Part shown: positions 43,308 to 52,744 of the stretch, in pieces
Position numbering within the stretch: the stretch's first letter is position 1
How the letters are laid out: each line of letters starts with the position of its first letter
NCBI RefSeq assembly: GCF_014694315.1
Contig: NZ_JAAOXD010000003.1
Location: 1,021,741-1,085,740, forward strand
Length of the DNA stretch: 64,000 nt
From: Arthrobacter ipis
Lineage (GTDB): Bacteria; Actinomycetota; Actinomycetes; Actinomycetales; Micrococcaceae
Direction of reading: 5' to 3'
Position numbers and translations under genes: made by a program
Notes under the pieces: generated by a model
What the model saw: only the letters and a program-made list of their open reading frames with translations
The model's database searches: none
Told to the model about the DNA's origin: nothing

Positions 43308-44824
43308 AGCCTGCCGGCCAGCCGGTAGTAGGCGGCGTTCCATGCGAGTTCCTTCTTGAACTGCTTGAGGGTGGTGCCTTCGTCGATGGTGAGCAGTTCG
43401 GTCTGCGCGATCTCAGCAAAGTCCTCAAACACGTCCACGCCCACCTGGGTGGACAGGACGGTGTGGTGCGCGGCCCCGGCCGTCAGCCACGCCGCGGCGG
43501 AGGTGGCGAAGTCAGGCTTCGGTTCCCACAGGGCCCGTGCCACCGGCAGGTTGGGCAGCGGCTCGTCGAGGTCGACGACGTCGACGGCGTTCGCCACGAG
43601 GCGGAACCGGTCGCGCATGTCGGACAGGGCGACGACGACGCCGGGGCCGGCGTCGGTGTCGAAGACCATGCGGACCGGGTCTTCCTTGCCGCCGATGCCC
43701 AGCGGGTGGATCTCGACGCGCGGCTTGGCGGTGGTCAGCGAGGGGCACACCTCGAGCATGTGTGCGCCGAGGATCTTCTCCTGGCCGGGCACCAGGTGGT
43801 AGGTGTAGTCCTCCATAAGTGAGGCGCCGCCGGGCAGTCCGGCGCCCATGACCTTGGCCGCGCGGATCAGGATGGCGGTCTTCCAGTCGCCCTCGGCGCC
43901 GAAGCCGTAGCCGTCGGCCATGAGCCGCTGGACGGCCATGCCCGGCAGCTGCCGCAGTTCGCCGAGGTCCTCAAAGGACGTGGTGAAGGCGGCGGAGCCG
44001 TTGGCTTCGAGGAAGCTGCGGAGCCCGAGCTCGATGCGGGCGCTGTAGCGGAGGGATTCATGGCGGGCTCCATCGGAGCGGAGCTCCGGCGCCACGTCGT
44101 AAAGGCGCTCGTACTCGGCCACCAGGGTGTCAACGTCGGACTCCGCGGCGCCATGCACGGCGTCGGCGAGTTCGTTGACGGACCAGGTGTTGACCGAGAC
44201 GCCGAAGCGCAGCTCCGCCTCGGTCTTGTCGCCTTCGGTGACGGCAACGTTGCGCATGTTGTCCCCGAAGCGGGTCAGCTTCAGGTTCCGGACGGCGGCC
44301 CAGCCGGCGGAGGCCCGCTGCCAGACGCCTACCTGGCGGGCCACCTCCGGGTTGGACACGTGGCCCACGACGGTCTTGCGCGGTACGCCCAGCCGGGACT
44401 GGATGTAGCCGAACTCGCGGTCGCCGTGCGCGGCCTGGTTCAGGTTCATGAAATCGAAGTCGATGTCCGCCCACGGCAGTTCCACGTTGGCCTGGGTGTG
44501 CAGGTGCAGCAGGGGCTTGCGGAGCAGGTCGAGGCCCTGGATCCACATCTTGGCCGGGGAGAACGTGTGCATCCACGCCGTCACGCCGATCACGGAATCG
44601 TCCGAGTTGGCTTCCAGCGCGGTCCGGCGGATCGCGTCCGAGTCCGTCAGCACGGGCTTCCAGACGAGCTTGACCGGGACCTCCGAGGATTCGTTCAGGG
44701 CGGCGGCGATCTCCTGCGACTGGGCCGCCACCTGCTTCAGGACGTCCTCGCCGTAGAGGTGCTGGCTGCCGGTGAGGAACCAGACCTCGTAGTGCTCGAG
44801 GGATGTGTTGTTGGCGCTGGGCAT
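43304..44824 (-). CDS. araA: L-arabinose isomerase
   Basis: A 506-residue manganese-dependent isomerase converting L-arabinose to L-ribulose. It begins [20 protein letters not shown], the family's N-terminal signature. Active-site candidates are E311 (GAEGDWKTA), E338 (SLMEDYTYH), H355 (GAHMLEVCP) and the GAAHHTV histidine near 454. The length equals that of E. coli AraA. AAAGGAG lies before the ATG. It is the third gene of araB-araD-araA and its stop overlaps the mutarotase start. Confidence 0.98.
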   Translation of the reverse strand: MPSANNTSLEHYEVWFLTGSQHLYGEDVLKQVAAQSQEIAAALNESSEVPVKLVWKPVLTDSDAIRRTALEANSDDSVIGVTAWMHTFSPAKMWIQGLDLLRKPLLHLHTQANVELPWADIDFDFMNLNQAAHGDREFGYIQSRLGVPRKTVVGHVSNPEVARQVGVWQRASAGWAAVRNLKLTRFGDNMRNVAVTEGDKTEAELRFGVSVNTWSVNELADAVHGAAESDVDTLVAEYERLYDVAPELRSDGARHESLRYSARIELGLRSFLEANGSAAFTTSFEDLGELRQLPGMAVQRLMADGYGFGAEGDWKTAILIRAAKVMGAGLPGGASLMEDYTYHLVPGQEKILGAHMLEVCPSLTTAKPRVEIHPLGIGGKEDPVRMVFDTDAGPGVVVALSDMRDRFRLVANAVDVVDLDEPLPNLPVARALWEPKPDFATSAAAWLTAGAAHHTVLSTQVGVDVFEDFAEIAQTELLTIDEGTTLKQFKKELAWNAAYYRLAGRL

Positions 44825-44894
44825 TGGTGTCTCCTTTGAAAGTCTTTGGGTGTCCGTGGCCGCGGTGTGCGGGGCCGCTATGTGGGGACCGGAA

Positions 44895-45605
44895 CTAGCG
44901 GCCGTAAACGTTCTGGTACCGGTCGTACAGCGACTCGATCTGGGCCGGGTCGATGGCCAGCGGTTCGCCGAGCTGCCGGGATACGTGGACCGTGCGGGCC
45001 ACTTCCTCGCACATGACGGCGGCCTTGACTGCGGAGCGGGCGTCCTTGCCGATGGTGAAGGGGCCGTGGTTCTGCATGAGCACCGCCGGGGAGTTGGACC
45101 CGCGCAGCGTTTCCACGATGCCGCGGCCGATCGAATCGTCGCCGATCAGCGCGAACGGGCCCACCGGGATGGGGCCGCCGAACTCATCGCCCATCATGGT
45201 CAGCACGCACGGGATCTCCTCGCCCCGCGCGGCCCAGGCTGTGGCGTAGGTGGAGTGGGTGTGGACCACGCCGCCGACGTCGGGCATATTCCGGTAGACG
45301 TACGCGTGCGCGGCAGTGTCCGACGACGCCGTGAGGTCCGGATTCTCCCATTGGGCCGGAACGCCGTCGGCGTCCGCGCTCAGGCTGCTGACGGGGGTGC
45401 CGTAGAGGTCGGTGACCACCATAAGTTCCGGGGTCAGGTCGTCGTAGGAGACGCCGGAGGGCTTGATGACCATGAGGTCGTAGCCGGGGATCCGGCCGGA
45501 CACGTTACCGGCAGTCCAGACCACCAGGTCGTACCGGGTGAGCTCGGCATGCAGTTCGCAGACCTCGCGGCGGATACGGGCAATGGTTTCCAGCAGTGCG
45601 CTCAC
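44895..45605 (-). CDS. araD: L-ribulose-5-phosphate 4-epimerase
   Basis: A 236-residue zinc-dependent class II aldolase-family enzyme converting L-ribulose-5-phosphate to D-xylulose-5-phosphate. Signature parts are [20 protein letters not shown], the zinc ligands in [14 protein letters not shown] and the third His in [14 protein letters not shown] 45605 overlaps the araB stop (GTGA). It is the middle gene of araBDA, 70 bp before araA. Confidence 0.97.
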   Translation of the reverse strand: MSALLETIARIRREVCELHAELTRYDLVVWTAGNVSGRIPGYDLMVIKPSGVSYDDLTPELMVVTDLYGTPVSSLSADADGVPAQWENPDLTASSDTAAHAYVYRNMPDVGGVVHTHSTYATAWAARGEEIPCVLTMMGDEFGGPIPVGPFALIGDDSIGRGIVETLRGSNSPAVLMQNHGPFTIGKDARSAVKAAVMCEEVARTVHVSRQLGEPLAIDPAQIESLYDRYQNVYGR

Positions 45606-47356
45606 GCCGAAACCTCCTCAGCGGTCAGGGAGTCAGCGTGCATGGACTGGGAGTTAAGAGACTGGGCTGCGTTGCGCTGTATGGCCTTGAGCCGGTGCAT
45701 GACCTCGTTGGTTCCCCTGCCGAAGTAGTCGTGCAGGGTCCGGTACTCGCGGAACAGTTCGTCGTACGCCGCGACGTTCTCCGGGATGGGCGTGTAGACG
45801 GCGCCCGGTGCGGCGCCCATCGCCTCGGACGCTGCCCTGACATCGGCGTACTTCCCGGCCGCAACGGCCGCGTGGATGGCCGAGCCCAGGGCCGGGCCCT
45901 GCGTGGAGCCGATGGTGGAGAGCTGGAGGCCGGTCACGTCGGAGTAGATCTGCATGAGGAGCTTGTTCTTCAGCAGGCCGCCGGCCACTATGAATTCCTT
46001 CACCGGAACGCCGGAATCCCGGAAGGCGTCCACGATGGTGCGGGTGCCGAAGGCGGTGGCCTCGAGCAGCGCCCGGTAGATGTCCTCGGGCCGGGTGGCG
46101 AGGGTCTGGCCGACAACCACGCCGGAAAGCTCGTGGTCCACCAGCACGGAGCGGTTACCTGAGTGCCAGTCGAGGGCGATGAGGCCGTGCTGGCCGATCG
46201 CCTGCCCGGAGGCCAGGTCCGTCAGGTATTCGTGGATGCCCTGCCCGGCCTCGGCCGCAGCCTGGTGGTATTCGGGCGGAACGCCGTACTTGGTGAACCA
46301 GCCGAAGATGTCGCCCACGCCGGACTGTCCGGCCTCATAGCCCCAGAGCCCGTCGACGATGCCACCGTCCACCACGCCGCACATGCCGGGCACCTCGTGA
46401 AGCTCGGCGCCGTTCATGACGTGGCAGGTGGAGGTGCCCATGATGGCCACGAGCTGGCCCGGCTCCACGGCCTTCGCAGCCGGGGCGGTGACGTGCGCGT
46501 CCACGTTGCCCACGGCGACGGCGATGCCCTCCGGCAGCCCGGTCCAGGCGGCGGCCTCCGCGGTCAGGTAACCCGCAGCGTCGCCCAGGCGGCCGATGGT
46601 GTGGTCCAGTTTGCTGCTGACGAAGTCCTTGAACTGCGGATTCAGCGCGGCGAGGAAGTCATCGGACGGGTAGTGCCCGTCCTGGTAGATGCCCTTGTAG
46701 CCGGCGGTGCAGGCGTTGCGGACGTAGTTGCCGCAGAGCTGCCAGACGATCCAGTCCGCGGCCTCCACCCAGTGGTCCATTTCGGCGTAGGCCTCGGGAT
46801 CCTCCTCCAGCTGCTGCAGCCCTTTGGCAAACTCCCACTCGGACGAGATCAGCCCGCCGTACCGCGGCAGCCAGGACTCGCCGGGATCGGCGGCCAGCGC
46901 GTTGATCCGGTCGGCCTGGCCCTGGGCCGCGTGGTGCCGCCAGAGCTTGACGTATGCATGCGGCCGGTTGGCGTATCCCGGCAGTTCGTTGAGCGGGGTA
47001 CCGTCGGCTTTGACGGGAACCATGGTGCAGGCGGTGAAGTCCGTGGCAATTCCGACGACGGCGGCCGGGTCGATCCCGGCGTCCGCGATTGCGGCGGGGA
47101 CAGCGTGCCGCAGCACGTCCCGGTAGTCGTTGGGCACCTGCAGGGCCCATTCCCCGGGCAGCCGGGCGGTTGCTCCATCGGCAGCGCCAGCCACGTCCGC
47201 CGGAAGCACATCAGTGACTACCGCGTGCGGGTAGTCGAACACTCCGCTGCCGAGCTCCTTGCCGTCCCGGACCCGCACAACCACGGCCCGGCCGGACAGG
47301 GTGCCATAGTCCACCCCGATGACATAGTTTTCGCTGCCGTCTGCTGTGACGTCCAT
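45602..47356 (-). CDS. araB: L-ribulokinase
   Basis: A 584-residue FGGY-family kinase phosphorylating L-ribulose. The start is ATG 47356 with GGAGG just upstream; the longer frame has no support. Motifs are YVIGVDYGTLSGRAVVV (phosphate 1), IATDFTACTMVPV, GNVDAHVTAPAA, IMGTSTCHVM and EFIVAGGLLKNKLLMQIY. It is the first gene of the ara operon. Its promoter has an embedded arabinose-type operator. Confidence 0.98.
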   Translation of the reverse strand: MDVTADGSENYVIGVDYGTLSGRAVVVRVRDGKELGSGVFDYPHAVVTDVLPADVAGAADGATARLPGEWALQVPNDYRDVLRHAVPAAIADAGIDPAAVVGIATDFTACTMVPVKADGTPLNELPGYANRPHAYVKLWRHHAAQGQADRINALAADPGESWLPRYGGLISSEWEFAKGLQQLEEDPEAYAEMDHWVEAADWIVWQLCGNYVRNACTAGYKGIYQDGHYPSDDFLAALNPQFKDFVSSKLDHTIGRLGDAAGYLTAEAAAWTGLPEGIAVAVGNVDAHVTAPAAKAVEPGQLVAIMGTSTCHVMNGAELHEVPGMCGVVDGGIVDGLWGYEAGQSGVGDIFGWFTKYGVPPEYHQAAAEAGQGIHEYLTDLASGQAIGQHGLIALDWHSGNRSVLVDHELSGVVVGQTLATRPEDIYRALLEATAFGTRTIVDAFRDSGVPVKEFIVAGGLLKNKLLMQIYSDVTGLQLSTIGSTQGPALGSAIHAAVAAGKYADVRAASEAMGAAPGAVYTPIPENVAAYDELFREYRTLHDYFGRGTNEVMHRLKAIQRNAAQSLNSQSMHADSLTAEEVSA

Positions 47357-47398
47357 GAATCCTCCAGATAAAGGCCCGTTGCGTTCCGGGCTGAAACT

Positions 47399-47428
47399 AT
47401 TGTGAGCGCTAACAACTTGGTCCGTCAA
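47399..47428 (-). promoter_or_regulatory. araB promoter with embedded operator
   Basis: On the minus strand: TTGACG (47428-47423), 18 bp, CACAAT (47404-47399). The operator TTGTTAGCGCTCACAA (47415-47400) fills the spacer and -10 box, as at ytfQ. Confidence 0.75.
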
Positions 47429-47461
47429 GTGCCTTGGATCACCGATTGGGGATCAACGCCC

Positions 47462-48472
47462 TCAGGCGGGGGCGGAGGTACTCCCGCGGACCACGAGTTC
47501 GGGCTCCACCACTGTGGTGCTCACTGTGTCCCCCTTCTCGATGGCGCTCAGCATCAGGTCCATGCAGCGCCGGCCGAGTTCCTCGAAGTCCTGCCGCACG
47601 GTGGTGAGGGGCGGCGTGAAATAGCCCGACTCCGGCTGGTCGTCGAAGCCCACCACGGAGACGTCCTCGGGCACGCGGACGCCCGCCTCGCTGAAGGCGC
47701 GGAGCAAGCCCAGGGACATCTGGTCATTGCCAACGAACAGCGCCGTTGCGGTCCGCTCCGCAGCCAGCTTCCGCCCGATCTCATAGCCGCTTCCGGCGCT
47801 CCAGTCGCCCTCGACCACAAGGTTGTCATCCAGGCCGGCCGCGCGCAGGGCCGCGCTCCAGCCCTCGGCGCGCGCTACGGCGTCGATCCAGTCCTGGGGG
47901 CCGGCGATGTGGCCGATCCGGCGGTGGCCCTGCTCAATCAAATGCCCGACGGCGAGCTCGGCCCCCCGCTTCTGGTCCACCATGGCGCCGCTCACCGACT
48001 CGCTGCCCAGCGATCCCACGGCCACCACCGGCACCCCGGGTTTCAGTTCCTCGAGGGCAAGGAGCGTCTCGGAATGCGGCACGATCACCACAATGCCGTC
48101 CACCGACTGGTCCAGGAAATGCCGGATGGCATCGAAGATCGCCTCGCGGCTCACCGCTCGCAGGGCCGCGATGCTGACGAAGTAGCCGGCATCGCGCGCG
48201 GCATGCTCAACGCCCAGCAAGGTGTTGGCCGGACCGTACTGCGACAGCTCACTGCCGAGCACGCCGATGGTCTGCGACTTCCGGGTCACCAGGCTCCGCG
48301 CCGCGGTGTTGCGCCGGTACCCCAGCTCCGCAATGGCTGCCTCGACGCGCTCACGGGTGGCCTTGCTGACGTTGGGGTGATTGTTGATCACCCGGGACAC
48401 GGTCTGGTGCGAGACTCCCGCGCGCTCCGCCACATCCTCAAGCCGGGGCATCCGGGCACTGGTTTTTGCCAT
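47462..48472 (-). CDS. LacI-family regulator upstream of araB
   Basis: A 336-residue LacI protein: HTH RLEDVAERAGVSHQTVSRVI (about residues 10-29), hinge NTAARSLVTRKSQ, effector domain ending GFDDQPESGYFTPPLTTVRQ. It lies directly upstream of araB in the same direction, with the TTGTTAGCGCTCACAA operator between. It is the best candidate for the main arabinose repressor. The close paralogue at 41320 shares the recognition helix. Confidence 0.93.
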   Translation of the reverse strand: MAKTSARMPRLEDVAERAGVSHQTVSRVINNHPNVSKATRERVEAAIAELGYRRNTAARSLVTRKSQTIGVLGSELSQYGPANTLLGVEHAARDAGYFVSIAALRAVSREAIFDAIRHFLDQSVDGIVVIVPHSETLLALEELKPGVPVVAVGSLGSESVSGAMVDQKRGAELAVGHLIEQGHRRIGHIAGPQDWIDAVARAEGWSAALRAAGLDDNLVVEGDWSAGSGYEIGRKLAAERTATALFVGNDQMSLGLLRAFSEAGVRVPEDVSVVGFDDQPESGYFTPPLTTVRQDFEELGRRCMDLMLSAIEKGDTVSTTVVEPELVVRGSTSAPA

Positions 48473-48554
48473 GGGGTAATTGTGCGCGACCTAAGCCGGA
48501 AGCACGAATAGACGCGGCGGGACGTAAACTGGTGGAAGCAAAGGAGCGCTGGCG

Positions 48555-50168
48555 ATGGACGGAAAAGTTCATCATTCTGGGGCCGGATCTTCCGCACGGC
48601 ACATGCTGACGGGCCTCCTGCTCCTGCTCGCCCTCCTCCTTGGATACCTGCCCGGCGCCGCTCCGGCACGCGCCGTTTCACTCAACGGCCATGACATCTC
48701 CTGGCCCCAGTGCCCGACGGCGGTGGGCGGCTTTGGCCTGCCCCTCCCGCCGGCGGCGTCCCAGTTCGTGGTGATCGGCCTGACGAAGGGACTGCCCTTC
48801 ACGGAGAATCCGTGCCTGGCCAGCCAGGTTGCCTGGGCGTCCAGCAACCGGAAGCCGGCCCAGGCCTACACCATGGCCGCCTTCCCCACAGCCGCCCAGC
48901 TCACCACCTACCGGGCGCAGGGACCGTGGTCGGCGGCCACCCGGGCGGGGCAGCTTTCCAACGTCGGCTACGCGGAAGCGCGGTTCGCGGTTGCAAGCCT
49001 TGCGCGGGTCCGGTTCGCGCCGCGCGTTGTGTGGATCGACGTCGAACCCCGCCCGGCCCAGCCTTGGCCCACCGCGAGCGCGGCGCAGCAGCGCGAAAAC
49101 CGGTACATCATCGAGGGCCTCATGCGCGGGCTGCGGGATTCCGGCTATTCCTATGGCCTGTACTCGTTCGCTTCGGGCTGGGCCAGCATCACCGGATCTT
49201 GGCGGCTCTCCGGCGTTCCGGTGTGGGCCACCGCCGGGCGGCTGGATTTCCCCGGTGAAGCCCTGAATCTCTGCCGCACACCCAGCTTCTCCGGCGGCCG
49301 CGTGTACCTCTCGCAGTGGTACGACGACGTAAGGGATTACGACCTGACCTGCGACCCCTACACCTTCACCCCGCTGCCCATTCCGGCCTCCACCCTGTCC
49401 CGCTCGACGGCCGACTTCAACGGCGACTGGAACACGGACATCCTCGCCCGGGTCACGGCGACGGCCGAACTGCGGCTGTACCGGGGGAACGGCCGCGGCA
49501 GTCCGCTCTCCGGCGTGTTAATCGGTAACGGCTGGCGGGGCTATAGCGCCCTTGAGACGCCTGGCGACTTCAACGGCGACGGCCCCCTGGACGTCCTCGC
49601 CCGGGAGGACACCACCGGCACCCTCTGGCTGTACCGCGGCAACGGCACCGGCGGGTTCCTTCCCCGGAGCAGGATCGGCTCCGGCTGGAATGCCATGAGC
49701 GCCATCATCGGTCCCGGTGATTTCAACGGTGACCAGCGCGTGGACGTCCTTGCCCGAGAGTCTGCCACCGGCTTCCTGTGGCTGTACCGCGGCAACGGCA
49801 CGGGCGGGTTCCTGCCGCGGATCCGCGTGGGCTCCGGCTGGAACGCCTTCAACGCCCTGGCTGGTCCGGGCGACATGAACGGCGACGGCAGTGTCGACGT
49901 CCTTGCCCGCGAGCGCGCCACCGGCGTCCTGTGGCTCTACCGCAGCAACGGCACGGGCGGCTGGCTCCCCCGCATCCGGGTGGGTGCCGGCTGGAACGTC
50001 ATGACCGCCGTCGTATGTCCCGGCGACTTCAACGGCGACCGCAACCCGGACCTGCTGGCGCGCGACGCCGCCGGCGTCCTGTGGCTCTACCCCGGGCTCG
50101 GCACAGGCCTGTTTGCCTCCCGGGTGCGCATCAGCGCGGGGTGGAACGGGCTCGCCCCGCTGTTCTAG
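48555..50168 (+). CDS. Secreted DUF1906/GH25-like protein with FG-GAP (VCBS) repeats
   Basis: A 537-residue exported protein. Signal peptide cleaves after about residue 41 (ARAVS). Residues about 43-275 form a TIM-barrel-like domain with GHDISWPQCP at its start, WIDVEPRP and SQWYDDVRDYDLTCD, as in the DUF1906/glycoside-hydrolase-like family related to lysozyme-type GH25. The second half has five FG-GAP-type repeats of about 48 residues, each with DFNGDxxxDVLARE and LWLYRGNGTGGF, resembling calcium-binding propeller blades. It may act on cell-wall material. The start has GGAG at about 9 nt. No anchor is seen. Confidence 0.85.
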   Translation: MDGKVHHSGAGSSARHMLTGLLLLLALLLGYLPGAAPARAVSLNGHDISWPQCPTAVGGFGLPLPPAASQFVVIGLTKGLPFTENPCLASQVAWASSNRKPAQAYTMAAFPTAAQLTTYRAQGPWSAATRAGQLSNVGYAEARFAVASLARVRFAPRVVWIDVEPRPAQPWPTASAAQQRENRYIIEGLMRGLRDSGYSYGLYSFASGWASITGSWRLSGVPVWATAGRLDFPGEALNLCRTPSFSGGRVYLSQWYDDVRDYDLTCDPYTFTPLPIPASTLSRSTADFNGDWNTDILARVTATAELRLYRGNGRGSPLSGVLIGNGWRGYSALETPGDFNGDGPLDVLAREDTTGTLWLYRGNGTGGFLPRSRIGSGWNAMSAIIGPGDFNGDQRVDVLARESATGFLWLYRGNGTGGFLPRIRVGSGWNAFNALAGPGDMNGDGSVDVLARERATGVLWLYRSNGTGGWLPRIRVGAGWNVMTAVVCPGDFNGDRNPDLLARDAAGVLWLYPGLGTGLFASRVRISAGWNGLAPLF

Positions 50169-50169
50169 C

Positions 50170-50218
50170 GCGGACTTCTGATTGATCGTTTAAGCGGACT
50201 TCTTGATTGATCGATTAA
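50170..50218. repeat. Imperfect 24/25-bp tandem repeat
   Basis: GCGGACTTCTGATTGATCG-TTTAA is followed by GCGGACTTCTTGATTGATCG-ATTAA, directly after a stop codon. It may be the remnant of an insertion-sequence end, or a local duplication. Confidence 0.8.
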
Positions 50219-50279
50219 CCAGCACCCCCGCTTTTCCGGCGCGTTCCTTTTATTACTCGGCCGTAGCCTTGGAACGGCC

Positions 50280-50311
50280 ACCCCCTTATACCCGTCTCAT
50301 TGAGGGGGTAT
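50280..50311. promoter_or_regulatory. Possible metal-responsive operator upstream of the multicopper oxidase
   Basis: ACCCCC (50280-50285) pairs with GGGGGT (50304-50309), and ATACCC (50288-50293) pairs with GGGTAT (50306-50311). GC-rich palindromes flanked by TA, such as TACCCC-GGGGTA, are typical of CsoR copper-sensor sites. It lies about 190 bp before the oxidase start. The remainder of 50219-50497 holds no gene. Confidence 0.35.
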
Positions 50312-50497
50312 GCACCGCATACGTCCAATGTTTTCCCAAGCCCCGGCCCGCACAGTAGTTGCGCGGGGCAACGACAAGCGCAGCCGGCTTCCGCAAGGCC
50401 AGGATTTCCGGTGATGAAACGCCGGAAAGCCCTGAGAGCTAAACATACCGGGGCCGGCAGGCCATTCTTTTTTGCCCCGTTAAGGAGGCGTATTCCC

Positions 50498-50563
50498 ATG
50501 TCCGAAGAAACCGCAATCACTACAAACGACATGTCCGAAGAAACCGCGACCACTACAAACGAA
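50498..50563 (+). repeat. 33-bp tandem duplication at the start of the oxidase gene
   Basis: Two units of 33 bp (30 of 33 identical) encode MSEETAITTND and MSEETATTTNE. The second unit has an in-frame ATG at 50531, but only the first is next to the ribosome-binding site. Confidence 0.9.
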
Positions 50564-52744
50564 GTGTCCCGCCGCAATCTCCTGCGGCTGGGTGCGGCCG
50601 GAGGTGCCGGCGCAGCCGTGGTCGCCGCCCAGGGCTGGGCAGGACCGCTGCTCGCACAGAAAGGACTCCTTTCCCCTGACGGCGCGTTCGCCGCATCGTC
50701 CACCGCCCTCGGCGATCTGCTGTTCTACATCGAGGCATTCCCCACCAGCCCGTTGATCCTGACGCCGTTCAAGGACCAGCTGCCCATTCCCAAGGCCCTG
50801 GCCCCCACTCCGGCCGTGGGCGACGGCTTCACCAAGGGCTATACCGAGTGGAGCGATCCGCCCGGCCCCGGCCAGGGCCAGCAGAGTTCCTTCAAGAATG
50901 AGCGGCACCAGATCTGGCCGAACACGATCGGTTCCCCGGATCCCCTGGTGTACAAGATCGACATCCTGCTGCGGCAGCACGCGTTCACCACCTCGCAGGT
51001 GCTGCCCATCGACGCGAACGGCCGGCCCACGATCTCCTTCGATGACAAGCGCAAGACCTACCCGGCAGGGACCAAGCGGACTCTGCCGCTGAGCACCATC
51101 TACGGCTTCAACGGGACCTTCCCCGGCCCGATGATCAACGCCGAGTACGGCAAGCCGGCGCTGGTGCGGTTCGAGAACCACCTGGACGAGAACCCGCTGA
51201 ACCTGGACCGCCAGGACTTCGGATCCCCCGACTGGTCCTTCCTGACCCACCTCCACAACGGGCACACGGCACCCGAGAGCGACGGCAACCCGCACTACTC
51301 GATGGTTTCGGGGCCGAAGTACGAGGGCTACCTGCCCAAGACGTTCTGCGACAACCTCTACCTGAACTGGCCGGCGGGCAACGATGACCGCGAGAAGCAA
51401 AGTTTCTTCTGGTTCCACGACCACCGCATGGACCACACCGGATCCAATGTCTACAAGGGCATGGTGGGCCTCTACCCGATCTATGACCCCAAGAACGGCA
51501 TGGACATGGGCGACGAGCGCCGGGGCCTGCGGCTTCCGGGCGTCCGCAAGAACAACCCCGACGGATCCTTCGACGTCGACTACGACGTCCCGCTGGCCTT
51601 CTACGACTGCCGGCTGGACGACGGCGTCACCATGCACAAGGACATCCACGACGTGCAGAAGGAGTTCCCGGACGCCAAGAACCCGGCCAAGCACCCCGAG
51701 TGGTGGGGCAAAACCTTCTACAAGCACTTCCCCAACCACGGGTTCGTGGGCGACATCTTCACCGTGAACGGCACCGCCTACCCCGTCATGGAGGTCAAGC
51801 GCCGCAAGTACCGCTTCCGGTTCCTGGACGCCTCCATCGCCCGGATCTACGAGTTCAAGCTGATGAGCTCCACGAAGGGGCCGAAGACCGCTGTCTCGCT
51901 CGGCTACAAGGGCGACGAACTCGAGGGGCAGTACCGCATCCCGGATGGCCAGCAGTGCATGCAGTTCACGCAGATCGCGTCCGACGGCGGCCTGCTGCCG
52001 TTCCCGATCCAGCGCGATTCCTTTGAGCTGTGGCCGGCCAAGCGACGCGAAATGGTCATCGACTTCACCCGTTACGCAGACGGCACGCCCACCACCAAGG
52101 GCGATGTCATCTACCTCACCGACGTGATGAAGATGCCCAACGGCCGGATGTGGAGCAACTCATCCCGGTTCTCGCCGGACCCGAATTACAAGGTCCCGGT
52201 GCTCAAGTTCGTGATCGGCGACGATGCTCCGGACGACAGCGTCATCCCGACCGGGATGATGCGTGAGCTCCCGCCGCTGCCGAGCAACTGGCAGACCATG
52301 CTGGACAACCGGCTGATCTTCGAGGTGGAGCGCGGCTCTGGCGGCGGCGAAACTGAGTGGCTCATCAACGGCAAGCCGTTCACTCCGAACACCGTTGCCA
52401 CCAGCCTGAAGAACCGCGCGGGCCGGTCACCACTGGCCCAGCAGAAGAAGGGCAGCTACAACCTGTGGGAGATCCGCAACGGCGGCGGTGGCTGGGTCCA
52501 TCCGTTCCACCTGCACATGGAGGAACACCGGGTGGTCATGAGGAACGGCCGGGACGTCACGCGCGGCGGCGACAAGGGCCATCCCGATGATGTCTCACGT
52601 GAGGATCTGGTGGCCTTGGATCCCGGCGAGTCGACAATTATCTACCGCGGGTTCCGTGACTTCGTTGGACCGTACGTGGCCCACTGCCACAACCTGGCCC
52701 ATGAGGACCACGCCATGATGTTCGGCTGGGAGATCACGCCATGA
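50498..52744 (+). CDS. Tat-exported multicopper oxidase (phenoxazinone synthase/CotA-like)
   Basis: A 748-residue copper oxidase that would act outside the membrane. ATG 50498 has AAGGAGG at 9 nt. Tat motif SRRNLLRLG (residues 24-32). Copper ligands are present: HLHNGH (H251, H253), FHDH (H307, H309), HPFHLH (H668, H671, H673) and HCHNLAHEDHAMM (H729, C730, H731, H735, M740). The axial Met points to a laccase/CotA-like potential. The layout resembles phenoxazinone synthase and CotA rather than CueO. Substrate unknown: phenols, bilirubin-like pigments or Mn(II)/Fe(II) are possible. It overlaps the next gene as ATGA. Confidence 0.92.
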   Translation: MSEETAITTNDMSEETATTTNEVSRRNLLRLGAAGGAGAAVVAAQGWAGPLLAQKGLLSPDGAFAASSTALGDLLFYIEAFPTSPLILTPFKDQLPIPKALAPTPAVGDGFTKGYTEWSDPPGPGQGQQSSFKNERHQIWPNTIGSPDPLVYKIDILLRQHAFTTSQVLPIDANGRPTISFDDKRKTYPAGTKRTLPLSTIYGFNGTFPGPMINAEYGKPALVRFENHLDENPLNLDRQDFGSPDWSFLTHLHNGHTAPESDGNPHYSMVSGPKYEGYLPKTFCDNLYLNWPAGNDDREKQSFFWFHDHRMDHTGSNVYKGMVGLYPIYDPKNGMDMGDERRGLRLPGVRKNNPDGSFDVDYDVPLAFYDCRLDDGVTMHKDIHDVQKEFPDAKNPAKHPEWWGKTFYKHFPNHGFVGDIFTVNGTAYPVMEVKRRKYRFRFLDASIARIYEFKLMSSTKGPKTAVSLGYKGDELEGQYRIPDGQQCMQFTQIASDGGLLPFPIQRDSFELWPAKRREMVIDFTRYADGTPTTKGDVIYLTDVMKMPNGRMWSNSSRFSPDPNYKVPVLKFVIGDDAPDDSVIPTGMMRELPPLPSNWQTMLDNRLIFEVERGSGGGETEWLINGKPFTPNTVATSLKNRAGRSPLAQQKKGSYNLWEIRNGGGGWVHPFHLHMEEHRVVMRNGRDVTRGGDKGHPDDVSREDLVALDPGESTIIYRGFRDFVGPYVAHCHNLAHEDHAMMFGWEITP

